From the NCBI GenBank assembly GCA_015501595.1, contig JADNRX010000921.1, positions 1-17,980 on the forward strand: a stretch of DNA of 17,980 nt. The letters are read 5' to 3'. The notes under the pieces are model-generated. The model made no database searches and was not told where the DNA came from. It worked only from the letters and a program-made list of their open reading frames with translations. The number at the start of each line of letters is the position of its first letter. The first letter of the stretch is position 1. Source of the stretch: Hymenopellis radicata. Its lineage: Eukaryota > Basidiomycota > Agaricomycetes > Agaricales > Physalacriaceae. The position numbers were made by a program, and so were the translations under genes. Below are positions 8,307-17,980 of this stretch, piece by piece.

Positions 8307-9603
8307 ATGCCTTCGTCGAACACTTCTCTGCCACTCGAACTCCTGGACATGATTATCCAGCATCTTTCCAGTGACGCGTATGCCCTGCGGAACTGCGCAC
8401 TAGTATCGCGAACCTGGTCGGGTTTCAGTCAACATGCTCTATTTCGCAATGCCCAGGTGGATCTTCACACCTACAAAAAGATGACCGAATTGCTTGACGA
8501 TCTCGTATCCGTTCCCCATCTCCAAACGCTCATCCGTGACGTGAAGATTTATCAATTCGTCCGCTGGCGCCGCTCTCAGCAGATTCCTGATGATATCCAA
8601 TTTCCCACCTACATGTCTTGCCTCACATCTGTGCTTTCTCTCCTTCCAAACCTCGCCAAAGTCGTACTATTTCACGAGACGTCGTGGTTGGGGGAGGACT
8701 ACTCAAACAGAGCTTACCTCGATTTGATCCCAAATGTCTTGGGGAGCGCGCCACTTGTTGAGCTTGATATCGGTGGCATCTATTCCGTCGAAAGCCTGCG
8801 GCATGTTTTTGAGGTTTTGGAAGGAAGGAACATCAAGCGAGTTAGCTTGTCTGGTTTCAATAACAGTCCCACAACTTCGGATCTGGGTGTGAGCGCGACA
8901 TCCAAGCGCATACACCTTCCCTCGCTTGAATGCATTCGCTCCAACTTAAGCGATCTTCAGAATGAATTCTACGATTGCCTAACGCGCAGCGTTGATCTTC
9001 CACACCTGAAGCAGTGCGAAATCATTACAGACAATGTAGACGATTTGAATGATTGGTCGGACGTACTGCTTCGAGGATTTCCTCCTCTCGAGTTGTTCAA
9101 ATTGGAATTGACAAGTGGTACGTAGCAATCCCTCCCTAATTAGACACGTAGATCTAACCATAACTCAAGACTTCGATGATGATGAAGACTATACAGGCAT
9201 ACCTGAAGAAGACGCATACAGGCCACTCCCGTTTGGTGGTCTGCAGTTTCGGCACGTGCACTTGAGCGTCAAGCCCAAAGACCTCAGTGAGATACGCAAG
9301 TTCATCGAGTGGTGGTCTTCCACATTTCGCGCACTCTCCGACTCCGACGCGACGATACATTTCACGGAGCTTACGTTGGCATTTACGGATCTCCCGGATA
9401 TCCATACTCTTGAGGCAACGTGGAATTCGCTTGACGACAGTCTAGCGCATACGACATTTAGCAGCGTTCGGAGCATTCACTTCGAGAGAAATGGTCAGCA
9501 CACGGCGGAATCGATCACTGAAGCGGCGTATCCTGTCCTCGCTGACAAAATACGACTCGCACTGCCTCGGCTTGCAAGTCGAGGTGTTCTTAGTTTGATC
9601 TAG
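8307..9603 (+). CDS. F-box protein (copy B), intact, two exons
   Basis: Exons 8307-9117 and 9170-9603 with one 52-nt intron (GTACGT donor, CTAAC branch, CAAG end) give a 414-aa protein. The splice joins L-T-S to D-F-D-D-D-E-D in frame. The ATG at 8307 follows AAG, a good context, and no earlier in-frame ATG fits. Residues about 7-45 form an F-box: LPLELLDMIIQHL, then ALRNCALVSRTW, then SQHALFR. The rest is a region with periodic Leu/Ile typical of fungal F-box proteins with degenerate leucine-rich repeats, ending in the block EWW-TFRALS...ELTL...IHF...ALPRLASRG shared with copies A and C. F-box proteins bind Skp1 and recruit substrates to SCF ubiquitin ligases; the substrate is unknown. It converges on the esterase gene with a gap of about 410 bp. 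Confidence is high for the gene and family, none for the substrate. Confidence 0.9.
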
Positions 9604-10013
9604 GAGGAGGGTCTGAGAGGTCAGGCAGTATACATAGTGCTGGACCCCGCAACCGTGCAAGATAAAGGTGCTTGCTAGGGCGCCGTACGCCTAACGGTTC
9701 GTACTCACTGTATACCCACCAGTATTGTATATATTCTACATTGTTCGCATTGAGCTCGATGTTACCCTTCCAATTGAATGATTTGACCTCGTATCCCCAC
9801 AGCGACTACTAAGGTGTATGCATTGACATGTGCGTCTGAAACGTCGCCCAGCGGACTCTTCGTCCTTGGTGATAACCACAACGAAAGCTCAGGAAGGAAA
9901 ACTCCAGCTTCAACACAGTCACGGAAAAAGAGTATATTCAAAGTAAACACGAGTATTAAAGAACGAACGGATGTAACGGGATGAGTAAAGAATGATGATA
10001 CCCAGAAGGTACT
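9604..10013. other. Convergent intergenic region
   Basis: This 410-bp stretch lies between the stop of the plus-strand F-box gene and the stop of the minus-strand esterase gene. It should hold both 3' untranslated regions. AT-rich pieces near 9722-9745 and 9930-9960 are compatible with polyadenylation regions, but no exact signal is claimed. No coding frame is supported. Confidence 0.5.
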
Positions 10014-12298
<2,285 letters not shown>

Positions 12299-12977
12299 TC
12301 ACTGGCCGACTCCTGAACTGAAGACACCATTTAAGTACTACCTGGAGGGCGCACACAAGTGAATTGATTTGAAGTCCTAGTTCCATTGAAGTGATTACCC
12401 AGCCAGAGATCCTGACTAAGTTGTATGTCGCTCCTGCGAAGAGTAAGCATCTGTCTCCGTAAGGTGGTTAATAAGTCAGGGTCTCTATGCAGCGATTGGT
12501 ATCAAACTAAGGAACTGGATTAGTGGCACACCAACATCGAGACAGATATACTTACGAAGTATGAGTCGAATGGCCCACTTCGTCATGTCCGCGAGGTCAT
12601 TTCATAACCGTTAACGTGCAACGTCATTTAATTTGCCGCGGAGACTCTATTCGAGTACCGAAACGGTGCGCTTAAATGCAAGTCGCTCTCGAGCGCTCAC
12701 GGATTGATCCTGCAACAGGTCAGAACAAGTATGAGGCACTATACCACCCTTGGGACTATAGATAGGGAGAAAGCCGCAGCCTCAGAATGTTTACATGAAA
12801 GTCTCAGAACACTGACTGCTCCTCGTCGTTTAGAATTGTGATTTCAGGTCAAGGCGGGGGACCATAGCATTACGGGCGGATTGACCAGTCAGAGCGCGAT
12901 GGTGGTGGGAAGGAAGCCTGCGCGTGTCATGTGATCGAAAATTGCTTCCTCTTCACTGCCATCAGTTCATCTCTATC
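12299..12977. promoter_or_regulatory. Divergent promoter region between esterase and orphan gene
   Basis: This 679-bp region separates two divergently transcribed genes and should hold both promoters. A TACTTAAATGG sequence on the minus strand (about 12331-12341) lies roughly 35 bp upstream of the esterase ATG and may be its TATA element. On the plus side a pyrimidine-rich stretch (CTTCCTCTTCACTGCC and onward, about 12945-12977) precedes the start at 12978, as is common for basidiomycete promoters. No coding frame is supported. Confidence 0.4.
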
Positions 12978-14281
12978 ATGCCCCCGAAGCGCAAATCTGA
13001 CACTGGCAGCGACAGCGGAAAATCTACCAAGAAAGCCAAGACGGCTGCCCCGCGGTTGAAAAAGTCCAAACGCGCTGACTGGCAGGACAACGTGCGTGCA
13101 TAGTCGTGCGACGACCAACAGCTGACGACGCGTGCAGAACCCAACATGGGTGATGGACAAGCCCCAGGGCGAATGGGCGCGTAAGGCTGTCGAGCGGTGG
13201 TGGTTAGTCCTCTTTTTCCCTCAGCCTTCGCTCCGAGATTGACGCGTTAACGACAGCCTGTTACCCCCATACAACACGGCCGTCAGCGAGAAGAACTGGA
13301 AGGCGTACTACGAGGAGCGTGCGGCGCTCGACGAGGTCAATACCGCCAATTCCGATGCGTCCAAGCCCATCGTATCTGAGGAACTCGGCCAAGACACATT
13401 CAAACTGCTGCGCAAAGCGAGCGCGAATGTGGCAAAGGTCATTTGTGGAAGTGTTGCTGACGAGGAGGAGCGCAAGCAGCTCTCACGCGTCATTCGCGGG
13501 TCGTTGTATTATACCGATCTTTGGGGTAACGACGAGGAAGGGTGCATCTCTCTCAAGTTCTTGTTCAATCTCATTTCTCATTCCATCCTACAGCGGCGGC
13601 GACAATCCACGATCAGTCAACTCCAAGACGCGTCTGTACTCGCCCTACGGCCTCGGCACGTCTGTCGATTTTGTGTACGACTACCACTTCCGCATGCGCA
13701 TGACTATGGCGGGCGAGAAATTCTCCACGCTGCTTGCGTGCACGCGTATGGCCATGGACTGCAATCCCAAAGAGCCCCGTGCCTCGTGCGCCATCACCAA
13801 AGACCGCAACGGGCGGCAGAAGCCCGAGGAGGGGGCTGTTAAGGTTATTAACATGGTAAGACTGCACGCTCGTCATCACTTTGGGTAATACTAACTAACA
13901 CCCAAACCCGCATAGAACGGCGCCAAGATTACGGGCACGACCGCCGCGAACCTGGGAGACTTTGAAGAGGCGCTGTTCGGGCAGACGGGGTGGCTCTCCC
14001 CTCTCAAGACGTTCCAGGTCGTGGCGTTTGCGGGGACGGTGGGGCATTATCACGAGGCGTATGGGGGACAGCTGCTTTCGAAGGGCGGGCTGGACAAGTT
14101 TAAACTGTTTCAAGAGGAGACGGATGGGAAGGAGTTTTGGGATCGAGAGAGCCCCTTGTATGCGCAGAAGGAGGAGAAGGAGGGCAGTGTTCAGATGCGG
14201 TTATTGGGTCTTGCGAGAAGCAGTGCTGATGTGCAGGAGGAGGAAGAGGGGCAGTCTCCTGGGCAAGACAACGAGGAGTGA
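12978..14281 (+). CDS. Conserved-looking hypothetical nuclear protein, 5 exons
   Basis: Exons 12978-13091, 13138-13202, 13257-13541, 13594-13855 and 13916-14281 give a 363-aa protein. Introns are 46, 54, 52 and 60 nt; the last has a textbook TACTAACTAAC branch region and the others TGAC-type motifs or pyrimidine tracts. All joins keep frame. The N-terminus is strongly basic (PPKRK, KKAK, KKSKR within residues 2-32), suggesting a nuclear protein. The middle is Trp/Tyr-rich (VERWWCLLPPYN, EKNWKAYYEER, IRGSLYYTDLWGNDEEGG), followed by YSPYGLGTSVDFVYDYHFRM and a Cys-containing segment. The C-terminus is charged and ends in a Glu-rich tail. I do not recognise a named domain. The composition, spliced frame and lack of stops argue for a live gene. 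It is transcribed away from the esterase gene. Confidence 0.85.
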
Positions 14282-14652
14282 GGAGTATACATGCACCATT
14301 AATCGGACGCTCTTGGTTGGCTCTTGGTACAATGTTTATCGTATCGTCTTACTAATGATTACATGTCCAAGTTCTGACTCCCTGTGCCATGAGCGTGGCC
14401 GCCGTCTCTGGTGTTGGATGGACAGCGCGCATGAGCCTCCTGACGTTCGCGATGTCTCTTGGACGTGTGGCGCGCTCCTTCCCCGCTGACCTGCATCTTC
14501 AAGCAGCAGGACGGAGATTTCAACCCCTTTAGCTCAGTCCGACAAATGCAAGTTGGCTTAACGTAGCCCAATTTACAGGTCTACTTTTGTGCGCCCATGA
14601 TACTCATGTATGAAACTTACCTCATTCCCTAGCAAGGCGAGCAGCCCCAAAA
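14282..14652. other. Intergenic, no gene supported
   Basis: The 3' flank of the hypothetical gene at 12978 and the apparent 5' flank of the F-box stub at 14653. A 70-codon minus-strand frame (14359-14571) has no recognisable features and is not called. Confidence 0.4.
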
Positions 14653-14733
14653 ATGGTCAAATTCTCGGCCCTTCCTCCAGAGCTCATCGCTATAATCATG
14701 GCCGGTGGTAGCCAATGGGCAGATCTGGAATGA
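14653..14733 (+). pseudogene. F-box gene 5' stub
   Basis: The frame starts MVKFSALPPELIAIIM and stops after 26 codons at 14731-14733. The LPPELIA-II core matches the start of F-box copy C (LPPELIALII at 16836 and onward) and the usual N-terminal half of an F-box. The similarity ends abruptly at about 14700, after which the sequence is unrelated and then runs into transposon-like material. I infer an F-box gene that lost everything after its first 16 or so codons. The match is short, so chance is possible but unlikely, given the adjacent residues and position right after the ATG. Confidence 0.6.
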
Positions 14734-14787
14734 TTCATTTCTGCTTGTTTTTTAGCTCAAAAAAATTCGAAAAAATTGGCAAAAATG

Positions 14788-14926
14788 CGAGTGTCCACCC
14801 GGGTGTCTGCCGCCGGGTACTCGTGGCCCAGCAGACACGGTGGACACCCGTCAAGACACCCGTTTAGGGTAAACACTCGGCACCCGGGTGTTGAGTGCGG
14901 GTACACCCGCGAACACCCGACACTCG
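14788..14926. mobile_element. GC-rich inverted-repeat element with CACCCG motifs
   Basis: The 139-bp segment starts CGAGTGTCCACCCGGGTGT and ends with ACACCCGACACTCG, the complement of CGAGTGTCGGGTGT, so it has imperfect terminal inverted repeats. Inside, CACCCG or its complement occurs at least seven times. It is much more GC-rich than its left flank. Clusters of such subterminal hexamers are known from hAT-type ends, which makes this a possible solo end or miniature element, but no target duplication could be recognised. It directly abuts the reverse transcriptase fragment. Confidence 0.5.
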
Positions 14927-15081
14927 TGGACGTGGATCTCGTCAGCGCGCAATGTGAAACGGGGCATAGACTTTGAAAAAGGGCCAAAGACCATGACCCC
15001 AGATTTATCGGCACTCAGCTGAAGGAAATTTGCGTGGCACCAGTCTGCGAGAACGTCGAGAAGATAGTATCGCATCCTCAT
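14927..15081 (-). mobile_element. Non-LTR retrotransposon reverse transcriptase fragment
   Basis: On the minus strand the frame reads through DVLADWCHANFLQLSADKSG, then VMVFGPFSKSM, then FTLRADEIHVHE. This is the region just downstream of the catalytic YADD box in LINE-type reverse transcriptases (pattern L-x-x-WC-x-x-N-x-x-x-x-S-x-x-K-[ST]-x-x-x-FGP). The catalytic motif itself is absent, and the sequence is cut off, just before the expected YVG motif, by the GC-rich element at 14788-14926. A dead internal fragment of about 50 codons. Confidence 0.75.
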
Positions 15082-15398
15082 TCATGTCTGAAGAAGATCG
15101 CATGACGCACACAAAGTAAGACACGAACACTTGCGCGCTGTGTCGTTCCAACGATGGTCGACCTGTGTTCAGCTATCTTCAAGCAGCCCACAGCACTAAA
15201 CCACCACCAAGCCACAAGTAGTCCTAAGCGCAAGCCTCCGCGCGTTGCGGAAACGGAGGATAACCAACAAGCGAAGCTGAACCAAGAAGCGGTGAATAGA
15301 CAATTCTGTCTAGTCTACGCACGGAAGCAAATGGTGGATAGCCCCTCTCCTAGACGTATTTAAACCAAGTAAAATTTGAGGTAACATTACCATCCACA
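15082..15398. other. Intergenic region upstream of the Ser/Arg-rich gene
   Basis: No recognised gene. A 69-codon plus-strand frame starts with an ATG at 15154 and contains KRKPPRVAETE, but it has no family match and ends in the promoter of the next gene, so it is not called. A TATA-like element sits near 15355. Confidence 0.35.
15355..15364 (+). promoter_or_regulatory. TATA-like box of the Ser/Arg-rich gene
   Basis: GTATTTAAAC lies about 35 bp upstream of the ATG at 15399, a normal distance for a TATA element with a short leader. Confidence 0.35.
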
Positions 15399-16112
15399 AT
15401 GCACACACTTGCCTTCATCACCCACATTAAAGTTCCCGCTATGGAGAGGCGATCTTCATCTGGTTCGGCAGTCGTACCTTCGAACGTCGCTTTTAAGGAT
15501 GTCGACCAAGTTCATTCCATCTCCCGACCGCGCTCGAACTCATTACCCACTCTTACCCAATACTTCAAGAGCACGCTGTCGCTGAGGCGCCATCACTCGC
15601 CCAATTCCTCATCCTCCAGTCTCCTCTCCAGACCGGCAACACGCGACGCACTCAATCCCCCGACCAAAACATGCACCAGGCCGTTCTCGGATTCGTTTCC
15701 GCGGATGTCCAGAATGAGCCTGCGTTCATTGTTCACCGGGCGGCGGAGGAGCGACAAGTTCAGGAGAAACACAGTGGGATCGCTGAATGAGATAGAGACG
15801 GAAGCAGGATTGTTGGAGGAGACGGAGGACCTCTCTCCATCACGCCCCTCACCCGCTCCGCGACGGAAAGGCCACGACATGTTCAGTCCCGACGTATCAA
15901 TATCAAATGACACGATTGGCTTCTACGACGAAGCCATCAAACCACCCCGATATCCTGTAACGGGGCATATGCGCGAGGAAGAGCCTCTATCGCTGAACGC
16001 CCCATTGCCCGCGCTGGTATTCGACGACGATGAAGATATATCTGAGCCGGAGGAAGATGATATGTTGCTGATGCAAGAGTTGGTTTTGGGAAGGATTGGT
16101 TTCCGGATGTGA
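15399..16112 (+). CDS. Hypothetical Ser/Arg-rich protein with acidic tail
   Basis: A single uninterrupted frame of 237 codons. The N-terminal half is rich in Ser, Arg and Pro. RSNSLP (residues 45-50) fits the mode-1 14-3-3 binding pattern R-S-x-S-x-P, and RRNTVGS and similar stretches look like basophilic kinase sites. The C-terminal part is acidic (DDDEDISEPEEDD). No membrane segment or enzymatic motif is visible; it is probably largely disordered and regulated by phosphorylation, which is inference. The start is uncertain: a second in-frame ATG at 15441 (residue 15) is possible, particularly because 15381-15432 resembles a 52-nt intron (GTAACA...TTAAAG) that would remove the first ATG and leave a 223-aa protein. 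Not recognised as a named family. Confidence 0.65.
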   Translation: MHTLAFITHIKVPAMERRSSSGSAVVPSNVAFKDVDQVHSISRPRSNSLPTLTQYFKSTLSLRRHHSPNSSSSSLLSRPATRDALNPPTKTCTRPFSDSFPRMSRMSLRSLFTGRRRSDKFRRNTVGSLNEIETEAGLLEETEDLSPSRPSPAPRRKGHDMFSPDVSISNDTIGFYDEAIKPPRYPVTGHMREEEPLSLNAPLPALVFDDDEDISEPEEDDMLLMQELVLGRIGFRM

Positions 16113-16817
16113 GCAGAGTAGAAGGGAAGAATGTATAATTGTAATATTTGAATATATCCGACGGCAGTATATATCCGAGAAGAAGACTGGTGAGATCAAA
16201 AAGACTGAAAAGCTGCTGACCGAGGATTCGAAAGTGAGATTAAGGATGAAGCTCCCAGGTAGTTAGATCCCTCAAGTTCGGGGAGCGGGTAAGCGGTGCA
16301 TTGGCTGTTGCCCGAAGCAAGTTCTTTAGGAGCGAAGAGATGACCAACACGATAACGATGTTCCTACAATTCATTTAGTATCAGGTTTACGATTAAAGCT
16401 AACAATATGTACCTAGATGCCATACCTCAAGACTGTGATCCTGTTTTCATCGGAAGGGGAAGCAAGAAGAGCCCTGAGAAATAATGCACATTACCTCATT
16501 GTCGTATACGACGGAAGCCAATCTATCCGACGCGATGAAGGAGCAGTCTACCTAAGTGTGGAAACAACATGATGGTTCGAAGCATGGTTTACATGCGTGA
16601 CACATCGCACATGATGTGATTGCGGAACGATATGTCACGCCGGCTTTTTCTTCCTGACAGTGACACCAACCGATAGACCAAAGTTGACGGACCGACAGTT
16701 CGTGTACTACCAGCCTACTAATACTGCTGCCTTTCCTTTGTACGTATCTCTCATGCTCAACCCGCGATCTATCTCATATTTGTGAAGGCTGCGCAGGGGG
16801 AATTTGCAGCCGCCAGT
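16113..16817. other. Intergenic, no gene supported
   Basis: About 700 bp without an open frame above 60 codons that could not be a shadow. It should contain the 3' end of the Ser/Arg-rich gene and the former promoter of F-box copy C. No repeat or RNA gene was recognised. Confidence 0.5.
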
Positions 16818-17980
16818 ATGGCCCGTTGTTCAGATCTTCCTCCGGAGCTCATCGCACTCATCATCGACTTCCACCGTGATGCCCAATCAACCCTCCGCCA
16901 GTGCTCCCTAGTCTGTCGCGCGTGGCTTTCTCCCAGTCAGTGTCGACTCTTCCACACGTTTTCGCAGGTTCGACTTGATAAAAAAAGTTGTCCCTTTTCG
17001 GAATTTCCTCCTAGGCTCTCCACACCTTGGTGCCTATGTTCGAGAGATCTGTATCATCGGCCCGGTCGCCTACAAGTCACATGAATCAGAAGTTGTTGAT
17101 TTTGTTGCCGATGCCACCGACAGGGAAAACGTGCAAAACCTTTTCTCTCTACTCCCACATCTAACCAAAATCGAAGCGGACTTTTTGGCATCATCCCCCT
17201 TCCTCTTCACAAATAACCTCCTACGACAATGCCCGGGAACTTCGCAAGTTTTCAATTGTGGGTTCCCTCAAACTTAATGGACGTCGCTTCCCCCACCGCT
17301 ATATTTCCTAGCTTCACAGACACGACCGTGAAGCGCCTCGTTCTTGGAGCCCTGAAGATGCCATCTGCAATAGACAGTCCTCTTAATCCGGGCGCTGCAG
17401 TGTGTTCCGTAGAGCGCCTTACCCTCGATTCACCATTCAATTTCTCTGTGTGGCTTCCCTTTTTCCGAAGGAGCCTCCCGCATTGGAACGAGCTGAAAGT
17501 TGTAACTGATTTACGAAGCATACAGAGATGGAAACGATCTGCTACGGACCTGCGACCTCTCACATCTTCGTCGATTACATGTTTCCATTTGTGAGTTCTA
17601 CTGCCTTGCTCTAGTTCTGCTCCTGACAGTGCCTCAGGTCCCGAGCCCTATCTTACAACCCCACTGTTCCCACATGATGCTTCTCGTTTCTTTTTCATCT
17701 GTGCGAAATCTCGACCATCTCCTCTTGACTACTCGGGTCAGTGACGGGGACTTCCACAATTCCCGCATCGAGGTGGTTTCCAGTATGGTCGAGTGGTATC
17801 TGTGTACCTTCACGGCACTATCTGAAAGCGGAAAAGCTTGTTGAAGGAACTCACGCTTACCGTGATGGCTCTCGATGATCCCGACGTCGCCGCCGCATGG
17901 GCAAAGGTCGATGACATTCTATCGACGAACGCGTACAGCATGCTCGAACATGTTCACTTTCTTGACAAGGCAAAAAATCC
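16818..17980 (+). pseudogene. F-box gene copy C, multiply frameshifted, runs off the window
   Basis: The ATG at 16818 begins MARCSDLPPELIALIIDFHR, with a good F-box continuing through LRQCSLVCRAWLSPSQCRLF. The homologous protein can then be followed only by changing frame: near 16978-16990 (beside a run of seven A), near 17222, near 17300 and near 17545-17560. An intron follows at 17591-17637 (47 nt, GTGAGT, CTGAC branch, CTCAG end). Within the last exon, compared with copy A, there is a 4-nt length difference near 17690 and a 1-nt loss near 17833. That makes at least six disruptions. The last exon is very similar to copy A at DNA level. Since neighbouring genes are intact, I take this as decay, although indel-type sequencing errors would look similar. 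The 3' end lies beyond the window. Confidence 0.8.

Noticed and set aside
13319..13888. 189-codon plus-strand frame
   Set aside because: Out-of-frame shadow of exons 3 and 4 of the 12978-14281 gene; it reads straight through the introns.
13962..14489. 175-codon Arg-rich plus-strand frame
   Set aside because: Out-of-frame shadow of the last exon of the same gene; the Arg-rich composition is an artefact of frame.
16550..16640. GGTTCGA sequence resembling a tRNA B box
   Set aside because: No matching A box, acceptor stem or cloverleaf could be drawn around it.

Overview
The window looks like genomic DNA of a filamentous basidiomycete fungus, probably an Agaricomycete. The evidence is many short introns (45-60 nt, GT...AG, with CTGAC/CTAAC-type branch sites), an F-box protein family of the kind expanded in mushroom-forming fungi, a secreted multi-exon type-B carboxylesterase, and scattered remnants of transposable elements. 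No tRNA, rRNA, CRISPR array or bacterial-style operon was seen. All calls come from reading the sequence; no database search was possible.

Layout. 1-5200 is gene-poor. It holds a degenerate repeat family built around AGGGCTTACGCGG (about six copies, both orientations), a GAC/ACG-biased low-complexity tract, a pair of diverged 130-bp duplications, several orphan intron-like segments, and a clear 244-bp MITE with terminal inverted repeats and a TA target duplication. 5250-5770 is the 3' part of an F-box-family gene (copy A). 5921-6696 (minus) is an unrecognised proline-rich protein gene that needs a frame change near its 5' end. 8307-9603 (plus) is the one intact F-box gene (copy B: 2 exons, 414 aa). 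It converges on a carboxylesterase gene (minus, 12298-10014) that I could splice completely: 12 exons including a 13-nt micro-exon, 571 aa, with signal peptide and full Ser-Glu-His triad. Divergent from it, 12978-14281 (plus) is a 5-exon gene for a 363-aa protein of unknown function.

14650-15085 is a small junkyard: an F-box gene 5' stub, a GC-rich CACCCG inverted-repeat element, and a fragment of a non-LTR reverse transcriptase. 15399-16112 (plus) is an intronless gene for a Ser/Arg-rich protein with an acidic tail. 16818 to the window end is a third F-box copy (C), broken by at least six frame changes. Its 3' part is nearly identical to copy A about 12.3 kb upstream.

How it fits together. 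The theme is local birth and death of F-box genes: one intact copy, one 5'-truncated copy, one frameshifted copy and one N-terminal stub within 12 kb, among transposon fragments. F-box proteins normally supply substrate recognition to SCF ubiquitin ligases. The esterase and the two hypothetical genes appear unrelated single-copy neighbours. I found no evidence of a new multi-gene system. The most informative items are the decaying F-box family, the micro-exon, the MITE and the repeat family of the first kilobase.
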